Positions 16,816 through 26,267 of a stretch of 33,747 nt of DNA are shown here, one piece after another. Source of the stretch: an uncultured Pseudobdellovibrionaceae bacterium (lineage in GTDB: Bacteria > Bdellovibrionota > Bdellovibrionia > Bdellovibrionales > Bdellovibrionaceae); contig CALCCV010000316.1 of NCBI GenBank assembly GCA_937900305.1, positions 1 through 33,747 on the forward strand. Direction: 5' to 3'. A model generated the notes under the pieces. It did not search any database, had not been told where the DNA came from, and saw only the letters and a list, made by a program, of their open reading frames with translations. The stretch's first letter is position 1; every line of letters starts with the position of its first letter. The translations under genes and the position numbers were made by a program.

Positions 16816-17826
16816 ATGGGATTAGGAAGACTGGTTGGAAGCCAAAGATTTAGAGCAATCTCAAATGTTGTAAGACTCTCGATTCTACCTTCGCTCATCG
16901 CCATCGCGGCCTCAGAAGTATGGACGAAGCCAATTATTCAGAAGACAGGATCGGCGATGTACCTTCTCACGGGGACCATGACGGTCCTCGTGGGAATGCT
17001 GATCCTCTCGGTTATCGATTCCAAAGAAGAAAACGAAGGAATCTATATCAGCGGATTTCTGCAAGGCCTTGTGAATGCCCTAGAGTCCACAATTCGCAAA
17101 GTCTGCAAGATGCTAAAATATCCTGCTTACCTCATGGTGGCTCTTGGGGGTATCTCCACTCCGATCTTCGCAGTCTTTGCAAAGCGAGATGAGTTTCAGG
17201 AGATGCCTGTAGCAATCATTCCAGATGGAACAGTCAATCTCATATTTTTTAACATCCTATCCATTATCGCCATAGCGCTTATCACCTCAGGATTTCAGCT
17301 CCCAATTTATCGGTCTTACCGAGTGCTAAAAAGCTTCGACGAATTCATGCGAGCAAAGGGCGATTCATCGTTTGTAGAATACCAGCCAATACTTGGAGAC
17401 TGGGTTCCTACACTTACTTTTTATCTGCTACGAATTTTAAGGAACTTATCCACCCTTGTTTTTAACGCCTTAGTATTCATCAATAGAGTAATCCCGTTAA
17501 AAAAGATCCTCTACATTTTTAGACCGTTGATTTGGTTTTCAGAATGGATGGTATTTGCAACGAGTTGGAGTGTATGGGCCATACACCAACTTCTGATACT
17601 AATCCTTAGATGGTCGGCTTCGCTGGCAACCTTTGCTCTGTATTTCGGTCTCTTGTACTTCAACTCAAAAAATCTAATTAGCCACATTGCAAACATGGAT
17701 TTAGGAACGGCGATTCAGTTCGCAGCAATGTTTCTTCTTACATTTTACACCTTCGCCACAGCCTATCTCTTCCATGACGACATGAAAGAGTTTGCTCGAG
17801 CGAGTCTTAAGGAGACCCTTGTTTGA
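16816..17826 (+). CDS. Multi-pass membrane protein
   Basis: Start at MGLGRLVGSQRF; multiple hydrophobic segments; directly downstream of the lipoprotein gene. Confidence 0.65.
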   Translation: MGLGRLVGSQRFRAISNVVRLSILPSLIAIAASEVWTKPIIQKTGSAMYLLTGTMTVLVGMLILSVIDSKEENEGIYISGFLQGLVNALESTIRKVCKMLKYPAYLMVALGGISTPIFAVFAKRDEFQEMPVAIIPDGTVNLIFFNILSIIAIALITSGFQLPIYRSYRVLKSFDEFMRAKGDSSFVEYQPILGDWVPTLTFYLLRILRNLSTLVFNALVFINRVIPLKKILYIFRPLIWFSEWMVFATSWSVWAIHQLLILILRWSASLATFALYFGLLYFNSKNLISHIANMDLGTAIQFAAMFLLTFYTFATAYLFHDDMKEFARASLKETLV

Positions 17827-17890
17827 GCTAAGAAAATTTCTGCCGAACCAACCACGTAAACTGCAAAGCCGACACTGTCTTCCTAAATTA

Positions 17891-19168
17891 TCATAGCGTC
17901 GAAGCCACTTTCTTTAAGGGTATCCAAAAACTAAATGCCGAGCCTTTTCCGACTTCGCTTTGTACGTCAACTTGACCGCCGTGTTGCTCAATAATTTTCT
18001 TTACAATTGCGAGGCCAATTCCCGAACTGCTTTCTCTTTCGGTTGGCCGCACGCTTGTTTTGCCGAACTCTTTAAACAGCTTCGAGAACTCGCTTTGCGG
18101 AATTCCTAAGCCCTGATCGATAATTTCAAAGTGAAGCCGGTGATTATTCGCCTTTATAAGTAGCCGAATGATGGTGTCACGATTGGAATACTTCACCGCA
18201 TTTGAAATTAGATTGTCTAGCGCTCGTCGTATCTTCATGGGATCAAAAATGGTTTTTTGAAAACCATTGAGATTACACTCTGGGGTAAAGGTAATTGCTT
18301 TTTTCGACGCTAAGTCTTTTGCGCCTTCTGTCACTTCAGAGATGAATTTTTCTAGTAATACTTCGCAGGGCTCCAACTTGTTTCCTTGAAAATTGAGGTG
18401 ATTGAATTCTGCCAACTCGTCAAGAAGGTCATGCATATGAAATGCGTTTCTCTGAAGGGTTTCAAAAATTTTTCTAGCATCGTGATCTAAGTTTTCATAC
18501 CAAGCCTCATCTTGCGCAATCTGCAGAAATCCTTGGATAACTCCCAGAGGGGATTTGAGATCGTGAAGAAGCATCCGGATATTTTGACCAGTACTTCTAC
18601 CCCTCACGGCTTCTTGGCGAAGGCGGTCCTGGCTAATCACAAAAGAAAGTTCGTCGGCAATTTCGAGATAGATTTCTATGTGCTCTAATTTATAGGTGTC
18701 AGTCTTCCCACTGGAAAAAAACACTATGCCGATAGGTACGCCATCGGAGTAAACAGGACATGTAAGGCTAGATCGAATACCGTCTGCAAGAGCAAGCTTT
18801 GTAGATTCCGATTTGGGTTTTTGGATGCTGTATTGAACTAAGTCATTAATAATTCTTGGGTGACCAGAATCCAATATCTGTTTCAGACTACTGTTATCCA
18901 AGGGGCCACAATATCCGGGCCCCAGTTGCTCGCCCCGCATTTTAGATTTCATCCACTTCGAACAAAGCTGATTTCCTTCGACCAAGGCAATTCCAATTCG
19001 GTCATACGGAATGATCGTATTGAGGGAATTATAAAGAAAATCCAAAACGCTTTCAAAATTGTCACCCGCAGCTATCTGATGATTGATCTCACGCATCAGC
19101 CGTCCAAACTTGAACTGCGCATCCCGTATCGTCGATGATTGTGATGGTTCATTAATTGGTAGTGACAT
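17891..19168 (-). CDS. GAF-domain sensor histidine kinase
   Basis: LLHDLKSPLGVIQGFLQIAQ (HisKA H-box), DNLISNAVKYSN (N-box), DQGLGIPQSEFSKLF and SSGIGLAIVKKIIEQHGG (G-boxes). Confidence 0.92.
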   Translation of the reverse strand: MSLPINEPSQSSTIRDAQFKFGRLMREINHQIAAGDNFESVLDFLYNSLNTIIPYDRIGIALVEGNQLCSKWMKSKMRGEQLGPGYCGPLDNSSLKQILDSGHPRIINDLVQYSIQKPKSESTKLALADGIRSSLTCPVYSDGVPIGIVFFSSGKTDTYKLEHIEIYLEIADELSFVISQDRLRQEAVRGRSTGQNIRMLLHDLKSPLGVIQGFLQIAQDEAWYENLDHDARKIFETLQRNAFHMHDLLDELAEFNHLNFQGNKLEPCEVLLEKFISEVTEGAKDLASKKAITFTPECNLNGFQKTIFDPMKIRRALDNLISNAVKYSNRDTIIRLLIKANNHRLHFEIIDQGLGIPQSEFSKLFKEFGKTSVRPTERESSSGIGLAIVKKIIEQHGGQVDVQSEVGKGSAFSFWIPLKKVASTL

Positions 19169-19193
19169 TTGAATGCTCCTTTTTAGGACCCTT

Positions 19194-19772
19194 TTAAAGA
19201 TTCATTTTAATTTTTTTAACGAATTCTCCTTGAGGGGTTTTTATTCCTTCTTTTTGCGCAATGACTTCGCCATTGCCATTTAAAAAATAAATAATATTTG
19301 AATGGATAAAGTCTCCGTTTGGGAGTCGTTTATAGCGTACCCCCAACGCTGCCGCCAGTTCCGCCACAGCATCGGCATTCGACGTAAAAAGTCCCCAGTG
19401 CGAGGGCAACTTTCGCTTTTCAGAAAAAGTCCGCAGCGAATTGGGCGTCTCGCGGAACGAATCCAGTGAAAAAATAGAAACATCAACCTTATTTTTCTGT
19501 TTCGTATCTACTTCTTTAGCAATTTCTTTCAGGTCTTCTACAATGAGTGGACAAGCGGTATCGCATCTTGTGTATAACATGACTAAAAGACGTGGACTGC
19601 CGCGAAAGCTGGCAAGTTTTGCGCTTACTCCTTTTTGATTCTTCCATTCGGATTCTAAATGAAAAATGGAAGTTCCAGGCAATGCAGGCTGGGCCTTTAG
19701 CTCGGCCCCGTGATTCTCATGTGCGAGCGATATCTGACAAAAAACTAACAGCATCGAAAAAATTAACTTCAT
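19194..19772 (-). CDS. SCO1/SenC family copper chaperone
   Basis: LLVMLYTRCDTACPLIVEDL CxxxC motif and downstream IHSNIIYFLNGNGEV; start placed at MKLIFSMLLVFCQ. Confidence 0.85.
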   Translation of the reverse strand: MKLIFSMLLVFCQISLAHENHGAELKAQPALPGTSIFHLESEWKNQKGVSAKLASFRGSPRLLVMLYTRCDTACPLIVEDLKEIAKEVDTKQKNKVDVSIFSLDSFRETPNSLRTFSEKRKLPSHWGLFTSNADAVAELAAALGVRYKRLPNGDFIHSNIIYFLNGNGEVIAQKEGIKTPQGEFVKKIKMNL

Positions 19773-20506
19773 TTTGAGCCTCTCATATTGTCCTTTACGC
19801 ATCGAAAGCCTAAATTTGCAGAGTCGTATTTTGCGGTGAGACTGCTGCGAAATGCGAATCTCATAAAAGTCGCATAAAGGGTTGGATCTTTGGCTTTCAG
19901 TGCAGCACCACCACAAAAGAGAGAGTCCGTTGATGATCCCCCTCGAGAATCACCAGACATAATTGCTTCTGCAAAATTGTCGACCCATTCCCAGACGAGT
20001 CCATGCGTATCCTTTATACCGAACCTATTGCCTCGGTCTTGACCAACAGTTCTTAGTTTTGATCCAGGCTTTGCATACCACTGAAGAATCTTAGACTCTA
20101 ATTTAGGATTCTGCGCATCGCTAAATACTTCCCATTCAGCAATTGTGGGCAGTCTCTTTCCATATGTTGCACAGTACTTTCGGGCCGCAAACCAAGATAC
20201 GTGAGTGACTGGATAGTCTGACTCAGCTTTTACAAACGCTGTGTCGGAAATCCAATGGGAAAGGTAACCACTACTGGCGTAGAGCGATGGGATATTTGAT
20301 CTAGAAAAATCAGGATTAGATCTGATGAACTCAAGAAACTCATTGTTAGTAACCGGAGTTTCATCAACTAAAAGCGGGCCAACCTTTGTACTGATCTCGC
20401 CCGGATCTCGAAATACTGGAACATAAAGGGCCTCCGACAATTTAACTTCTTTGCCAAAAACAGATGGCGAGAAAGTTAAAAATAAAATGAAGGCCGAATA
20501 TATCAT
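19769..20506 (-). CDS. nirV: FGE/SUMF1-domain protein, NirV-like
   Basis: VTNNEFLEFI, YPVTHVSWFAARKYCATYGKRLPTIAEWE, GLVWEWVDN and LGFRC motifs; 4-bp overlap with nirK. Confidence 0.8.
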   Translation of the reverse strand: MIYSAFILFLTFSPSVFGKEVKLSEALYVPVFRDPGEISTKVGPLLVDETPVTNNEFLEFIRSNPDFSRSNIPSLYASSGYLSHWISDTAFVKAESDYPVTHVSWFAARKYCATYGKRLPTIAEWEVFSDAQNPKLESKILQWYAKPGSKLRTVGQDRGNRFGIKDTHGLVWEWVDNFAEAIMSGDSRGGSSTDSLFCGGAALKAKDPTLYATFMRFAFRSSLTAKYDSANLGFRCVKDNMRGSK

Positions 20507-21972
20507 TTTACACTTTTCACTTCGTCGACCGTGACCGCGTCGCCCTTATTTCCAAAACTGTTACGCACAAAGGTCAGAACACTAGCAACATCGTCGTCCG
20601 ATAGGCCAAGTGCGGGCATGACGCTATTGTAGGTTTTGCCGTTCACAGTCACCGAGCCCTCAAGACCATGTTTGACAATTTTGATTGAACGTTTCTTATC
20701 TGCCATTAAAAAATCGGAATTTGCTAAAGGAGGAAACGCATTGGGTATGCCCTGTCCATTTTCTTGATGGCAGGCTGCGCAGTTTGTTTTGAAAACAATG
20801 GCCCCTGCTTTCATGCGTTCTTCAAAATTTGTCGGAGCGGGCGCTTTCTTTTGTTCCATTGAAATAGGTTGAATAGCTTGGCCTTCCGGAAGGTAAATGG
20901 CGTCTACTGTTTTTCCTGTATAGACTCGCGGATTATGTTCACCTTCAATTTTTAGCATGCCAATCGCACCTTTATTAAAAGCTCGAAAAAGTGAGTGATC
21001 GACCAATATGAGATTACCAGGACCATCCACTTTAAAGTCGACGATTGCAGCTCCACCCGCAGGAACAATTGTGGTCTGAACATTCTTTTGACTCGGAATA
21101 ATTCCACCTTCTTGATAAACGTGATCAAAAATTTCGCCGATGACGTGAAAAGAAGAGATAAGGCCGGGCCCACCATTTCCGACGAAAAGTCGCACGGTCT
21201 GACCAATATCAGCCTTTAAAGACTGCTCTCCGGCAACCGCACCAACGGAACCGTTGAACACCACATACTCAGGTTGTTCACGAATCGCTTTTTCCATGTC
21301 AAAAGACTGTAAGCCACGTTCTCCAAATTTTCCTTTAGTGTAGAATTCGCCCTGGACTAAATAGTATTCACGATCAACCTTAGGAAGGCCATCTTTGGGT
21401 TCGACAAGTATTAGTCCATACATGCCATTTCCGACATGCATACCGACAGGCGCTGTTGCGCAATGGTAGATAAAGAGGCCAGCATTAAGAGCCCTAAAAG
21501 AGAATGTCGATTTGTGGCCGGGCGCCGTAAATGAACCCTCTGCGCCACCGCCTTGTCCAGTCACTGCATGCAGATCAATATTGTGTGGCAATTTATTCGA
21601 CGGGTGATTTGCCAAGGTGAAGTCAACATAGTCTCCTTCGCGAATTCTAAGCATTGGACCGGGAACGGTGCCACCGAATGTCCAGAAAGTGTAATCCACA
21701 CCATCAGAAAGCCTTTTTACAACTTCCCGAACCTCAACTTCAATGGCCACACGTGCTGGAGACTTTCTATTAATGGGCGGCGGAACTTGCGGAGGAGGAA
21801 GAAGTTGCGCTGACTCTTTTGGAAGCTTATCAATATCAACGTTATCTGTTGCGATTTTTGAAGACGTAGATTCCCACTTGTTTTCAGTGTTCTTATCAAA
21901 GCAAGAAACCAAAACCATGCTCATCGAAAAAACGATTGTCGATGTTGTTACAAAAAATACTGACCTTTTCAT
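20503..21972 (-). CDS. nirK: Copper nitrite reductase NirK with C-terminal cytochrome c domain (lipoprotein)
   Basis: HNIDLHAVTGQGG, GLFIYHCATAPVGMHVGNGMYGLILVEP; C-terminal CAACH; lipobox MVLVSC; start at MKRSVFF. Confidence 0.92.
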   Translation of the reverse strand: MKRSVFFVTTSTIVFSMSMVLVSCFDKNTENKWESTSSKIATDNVDIDKLPKESAQLLPPPQVPPPINRKSPARVAIEVEVREVVKRLSDGVDYTFWTFGGTVPGPMLRIREGDYVDFTLANHPSNKLPHNIDLHAVTGQGGGAEGSFTAPGHKSTFSFRALNAGLFIYHCATAPVGMHVGNGMYGLILVEPKDGLPKVDREYYLVQGEFYTKGKFGERGLQSFDMEKAIREQPEYVVFNGSVGAVAGEQSLKADIGQTVRLFVGNGGPGLISSFHVIGEIFDHVYQEGGIIPSQKNVQTTIVPAGGAAIVDFKVDGPGNLILVDHSLFRAFNKGAIGMLKIEGEHNPRVYTGKTVDAIYLPEGQAIQPISMEQKKAPAPTNFEERMKAGAIVFKTNCAACHQENGQGIPNAFPPLANSDFLMADKKRSIKIVKHGLEGSVTVNGKTYNSVMPALGLSDDDVASVLTFVRNSFGNKGDAVTVDEVKSVK

Positions 21973-22004
21973 TGTTATTCTCCCTTCAAATAATCGCAAA
22001 AAAT

Positions 22005-22442
22005 CTACTTCACAGTTAAGATGCCCTTCATCGTCATTGCGTGGCCCGGAAAACTACAAATGAACGGGTAGTCTCCAGGTTTGGTAGGAGCTACAAAATC
22101 AATGGTGTCGGTCTTCTTTGGATCAACAAGCTTTGTATGGGCAAGAACGTCAGGTCCAATCGCGAGCCAACCTTTTGCAGCTCCTGCTGTAATACTATCT
22201 TGTGCTATTTTGTCGGCTGTACCTGGAGCAGTGAGGACCCAATTGTGTTGCATGCTCGAAGTATTATTAAAAGTGAGCTTTACTTTCTCCCCAGCCTTCA
22301 CAGTAAACGCTGTTTGATCGAATAGAAGTTGCTCACCTTTTGGCGATATTTTTAATGTTGCGGCTTGTGATGCAAAAGACAATGCAAACGTGAAAAATGC
22401 GGTAACAATATTGATTGCTATAGCCATGGTCTTTAAGTTCAT
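22005..22442 (-). CDS. Azurin/auracyanin-like cupredoxin
   Basis: Signal peptide; MQHNWVL and CSFPGHAMTMKGILTV copper ligands. Confidence 0.9.
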   Translation of the reverse strand: MNLKTMAIAINIVTAFFTFALSFASQAATLKISPKGEQLLFDQTAFTVKAGEKVKLTFNNTSSMQHNWVLTAPGTADKIAQDSITAGAAKGWLAIGPDVLAHTKLVDPKKTDTIDFVAPTKPGDYPFICSFPGHAMTMKGILTVK

Positions 22443-22882
22443 AAAATCTCCTTCATATTATTGTTTATATTACGTTTATTTGGTTTTGGTGTCACATCAT
22501 TAAGCGTCTTTTGGGCAAGTGAGCTTAAAAAAGCCTCCAATGCGTCAGATAGGCTCTTTCTTAAAAAGCAATTTCTTAGAAAGGTGCAGCCACACTTCTC
22601 ACATGAAAAGCACTCAGCGAGATTAAATGTCTCGGTTTGATAGATAATATCCCTAAGAGTTTTCTCTCCTGTCTCTTCCTTGATAAGCAGGCCGCCGGCC
22701 CGCCCTCGTGTTGTATCAATCAAGTTAAGCTTTGCGAGCTGATTTGAAACCTTAATCAGATTGTTTCGGGAAACAGCGAGCTTCTCCGAAAGCTCGCTTA
22801 ATGTAATGGGCTTTTGCTCTTGATTTAGATACATCAAAACTCGAAGCGAATAATCTGTGTGAGCCGTCAAATGCATTTCCAA
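22439..22882 (-). CDS. Rrf2-family regulator, NsrR-like
   Basis: MHLTAHTDYSLRVLMYL N-terminus; Fe-S cysteine cluster CFSCEKCGCTFLRNC. Confidence 0.85.
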   Translation of the reverse strand: MEMHLTAHTDYSLRVLMYLNQEQKPITLSELSEKLAVSRNNLIKVSNQLAKLNLIDTTRGRAGGLLIKEETGEKTLRDIIYQTETFNLAECFSCEKCGCTFLRNCFLRKSLSDALEAFLSSLAQKTLNDVTPKPNKRNINNNMKEIL

Positions 22883-22888
22883 AATCCT

Positions 22889-24010
22889 TTAGCAAGAAGG
22901 CTTAGCTTGCGGTCCTGGCCTGAAAATTCTTGGCAAAAACGTCCAACACCAGCTGCCAACTGCAAGTATCCAAAATGTTGCCGCCAAATGAAGAAAGCTT
23001 ACTTTCCATAAGCCCTCTGCAAACCCATATAGAATTCTAAATATGACTCCGAGAACGAGAAAGAACACGAGACACCAAAGCGCTGGAGACTGAATTTCTA
23101 AATCAACAGAGTAAGATCCATGCGCTAAAGTGACGCGGGTTGCGACCGCAAAAGTAATAAGCCCAAAGCATCCAATGAAAAGCAGATGAAACCATGTCAC
23201 GAACATTATCGGCTGGATCCACGCGAGAAAAAAACTTAATGGAATCATAGCGGCAACAATTCGGACGCCATACTTTAAAGCAGAAGAGCGATTAGAGGGG
23301 CGTTGTATTTGCCACATTTTGAAAAGATATACTAGCGAAAGAGCCGTTAACCCGAGATAAGACATCGCTATTCCGCACCCAGCGAGAAAAAGCAAAAGCC
23401 CCATCAAAACCCCAGAGCAGTGAAACAAGAACCTCGGCCCCAAAGCCGTATTATTCTCAAACGCTGATGGAAGCCCTGACAGAAAAGAAAAAAACCGGGT
23501 TCCTATACCCAACACTAATAGAAGGGTTGTGCCCACATGATAAAGGTGAATTCCCATGAAAGAGTTCCCGATGAAGTGATAGCAACATCCGGTCAAGGCA
23601 AGGGTCATTGCAATTCCCATATGAGAGAAAAAAATGGGAATGGGCTTGGTCAGATTGAGAAGTCGTCTACCGCCGTAAGCAATTAGAAAGAGAACAAGTA
23701 AGGCTTGGTTCGCATAAAAATACCTCGCATCGACTTGAAAAGAAAAAGCCGTCTGACCAAGGAGTAATGCCGACGCTAAGAAGTATTCAAAACGATTAGC
23801 GCCGGGAGTGCCGCTCATGCGTGGCAATGCCGTCATTAAAAATCCCGTGATAAAGCTCCATAAAAATCCGCCAACGATAAGTTTTGAGTGAATTAAGATG
23901 ACGGGAATTTCAAACCAACCTAAATTTTGAACAAACCAAACTCCGACCGCCACCAATGCATTCAAAATACCCAGCGGAAAGAAAAGTTGATAAGGCGCAA
24001 GTGTCCTCAT
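22889..24010 (-). CDS. nnrS: NnrS family heme-copper membrane protein
   Basis: PYQLFFPLGI...HSKLIVGGFLWSFITGFLMTALPRMSGT. Confidence 0.88.
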   Translation of the reverse strand: MRTLAPYQLFFPLGILNALVAVGVWFVQNLGWFEIPVILIHSKLIVGGFLWSFITGFLMTALPRMSGTPGANRFEYFLASALLLGQTAFSFQVDARYFYANQALLVLFLIAYGGRRLLNLTKPIPIFFSHMGIAMTLALTGCCYHFIGNSFMGIHLYHVGTTLLLVLGIGTRFFSFLSGLPSAFENNTALGPRFLFHCSGVLMGLLLFLAGCGIAMSYLGLTALSLVYLFKMWQIQRPSNRSSALKYGVRIVAAMIPLSFFLAWIQPIMFVTWFHLLFIGCFGLITFAVATRVTLAHGSYSVDLEIQSPALWCLVFFLVLGVIFRILYGFAEGLWKVSFLHLAATFWILAVGSWCWTFLPRIFRPGPQAKPSC

Positions 24011-26151
24011 AATTGAACCTCCTGAACTTTATTGAGACGCGAAACACTCAAGAGCATCATCGAAAAGCTCACGAACATTGATATCACAGCACCCAAAGGA
24101 CTAAACTTACCCATGCCAGCAAGAACAAAAGCGAAAGCGTTATAAAAAAAAGCCGCACATGCCGTTTGAATTAGAACTTTTCGATACTTTTTTGAATATT
24201 GAATCGTGTCTAGAATCAAATCGAGATTGGGTAATTGAAGATGAAAGTCCACCGGAGCAAATCCAATAACCCTTTGGCCTAGTCGAAAGCCGACGCGAGC
24301 TTTTGCGAGCGCCAGAGTATCGTTGAGCCCGTCTCCAACGAATATCGAAGAATCTTGAATTCTCGCCGCCTTTTCTTCCGGTGCGAGATTCCCATGATAA
24401 GAAATTTTCTCGTCAAGCTCAGTGAATTGGCTCCCAGCGCCTGCGAGTGGATCTCCAGAGAGGACTTCTATCTTCGCTTTACGACATAGCGCCAAGAGAT
24501 TTTTAAGAAACGCTAAAGAATTTGAGTCATAAACACTTTTAACAAGAATTTGACCTGTTACAATTCCATTGATGCAGACGTAAGGGTAAGGCGAGTCGCA
24601 TGGCACTCTTAATCCTTTTTCTTCTAAAAAACTGTCTTTCCCAACGATGATCCTTGTTCCATCATTTGCCTCGGCTTCAATGCCTTTTCCGGGATGTTCT
24701 ACAATTTTCTGAATAGATTTGAAATTTCCTTTGATCGCAAGCCCCCGCAAAATCGGATGCTGGGATTTCTCGGCAAGAGCGTTCAAATATGGAAGGGTAA
24801 TTTCGTCATCCTGATTTACAGGAGAAAAATCAGACTCAACTGCTTCCAGGGTTCCTGTTTTATCGAAGTAGAAATTATCAATTGTGCTCACGTCTAGGAG
24901 CGCATCTACTCGCGAAAGCATTATTCCGTGTTTTAACAAAGCAACATGAGCCATTTGTTTCATTAATGGAATAATGCTGGCAAAGAGACAGGGGCAAAAA
25001 ATTAAAATGCCGACAAAAAAGGATTCAATAACCCTTCGCATTTCAGCGCCACTCACTGCTTGCGTCACTGAAACTAAAAGCGCCCCACTAAATGCAAAGA
25101 TTACGAGACCACTTTCGATTTTGGAAAAAATCTTCGCGTATCGGGATTTACTGCTCTCCGAAAGCAAGGCTGCTTCAGCCCAGCTATCTATCTTTCTTTC
25201 GCCTTGAGGAGCCGTAACGACTAAATTGAAATCAGCCTGCGCAATTGCGCCCGCAAAAATTTGATCTCCCTTTTTTAAATGAATGAGGGCTGGCTCCCCA
25301 CTCATAAGGTGGTTGTTTAATTCTGCCGTATCGGTACCAATCACTCCATCGAACGGTACGACCTCATGTCGAGAAACTTGGATCAGATCACATTTTTTTA
25401 TCTGAGAGACTTCGGCAGAAACCCATTTGTTTTTTCTAAAAACGTTAACGGTTTTCTTTTTTGGATGGAGCTGAAATAGGATGTTGTGAGTGAGCTTGGT
25501 AGTAATAACGTTCTCAATCTTCTTTGTAAGTAATAAGATCGCAACGATCATCGAACCGGAATCTGCATAGGTCGTATTGTGACGTGAGAAAAGAGCGATC
25601 ACCGAAATCGTGAATGCACACATTCCACCAAAAAAAATAAAGAAATCTAAAGTTAAAAGCCTGCTGAACCATAGGGCTCGTAGCCCCGACTTACCGAAGG
25701 GTACAACTCCAATAAGAATGGCGGGAAGTCCGAACGCAGAAGAAGCGAGTGCAAGATAATAAAGTTCATCAGAAGAAAGCTCTCCGCCCGCATATCCAGC
25801 AAATGCTAACATTGAAGACCACATTGCGAAAAACCAAACTAAACTAACAAGTAGCCAAGGAATTTTGCGATTTGATTCGCGCTTTAGACTTTCATGAAAA
25901 TTCAGGATCCAGCCGTCAGACTGCTTTTTGATTCCAAATCCAATGCGCACGACCTTGGCCTGGACAGATTGATCGAGAGGTCCACTGTTTGTTGCAGTAT
26001 TGGTCCGTACCACCAATAGTTTACTTGCATAGTTCAAGTCGGCTGAATCAACACCCTCGATTTGCGCCACTGACTCACGAATGTTTTTTGCGCAAGTCGA
26101 ACACCACATTCCAGATATGAAATATATAAGTTGGGGCGCCTCGGCAGACAC
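24007..26151 (-). CDS. CcoI/FixI-type copper-transporting P-type ATPase
   Basis: GMWCSTCAKN metal-binding motif, CPC membrane motif, DKTGTLE, GDGLND. Confidence 0.88.
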   Translation of the reverse strand: MSAEAPQLIYFISGMWCSTCAKNIRESVAQIEGVDSADLNYASKLLVVRTNTATNSGPLDQSVQAKVVRIGFGIKKQSDGWILNFHESLKRESNRKIPWLLVSLVWFFAMWSSMLAFAGYAGGELSSDELYYLALASSAFGLPAILIGVVPFGKSGLRALWFSRLLTLDFFIFFGGMCAFTISVIALFSRHNTTYADSGSMIVAILLLTKKIENVITTKLTHNILFQLHPKKKTVNVFRKNKWVSAEVSQIKKCDLIQVSRHEVVPFDGVIGTDTAELNNHLMSGEPALIHLKKGDQIFAGAIAQADFNLVVTAPQGERKIDSWAEAALLSESSKSRYAKIFSKIESGLVIFAFSGALLVSVTQAVSGAEMRRVIESFFVGILIFCPCLFASIIPLMKQMAHVALLKHGIMLSRVDALLDVSTIDNFYFDKTGTLEAVESDFSPVNQDDEITLPYLNALAEKSQHPILRGLAIKGNFKSIQKIVEHPGKGIEAEANDGTRIIVGKDSFLEEKGLRVPCDSPYPYVCINGIVTGQILVKSVYDSNSLAFLKNLLALCRKAKIEVLSGDPLAGAGSQFTELDEKISYHGNLAPEEKAARIQDSSIFVGDGLNDTLALAKARVGFRLGQRVIGFAPVDFHLQLPNLDLILDTIQYSKKYRKVLIQTACAAFFYNAFAFVLAGMGKFSPLGAVISMFVSFSMMLLSVSRLNKVQEVQL

Positions 26152-26193
26152 TTCGACTCCTTCCTATCACTTATTGACAGGTTTATATAAATG

Positions 26194-26210
26194 TTGCATC
26201 TTAAATACAA
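26194..26210. promoter_or_regulatory. Candidate Rrf2/NsrR-type operator in the divergent intergenic region
   Basis: TTGCATCTTAAATACAA imperfect dyad; minus strand AAGATGCAA resembles NsrR half-sites; near TTGACA at 26174. Confidence 0.4.
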
Positions 26211-26267
26211 TAATACAACAAAATTGCAATTCTCTTCAGATGTAAGGGCTTTGCGAGGGGCCGCATT

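Noticed and set aside
17880-17900. Minus-strand GGCTTCGACGCTATG resembling a tmRNA 5' motif at the far side of the island
   Set aside because: It is the C-terminal coding sequence of the histidine kinase (ASTL*), and no acceptor-stem match precedes it.
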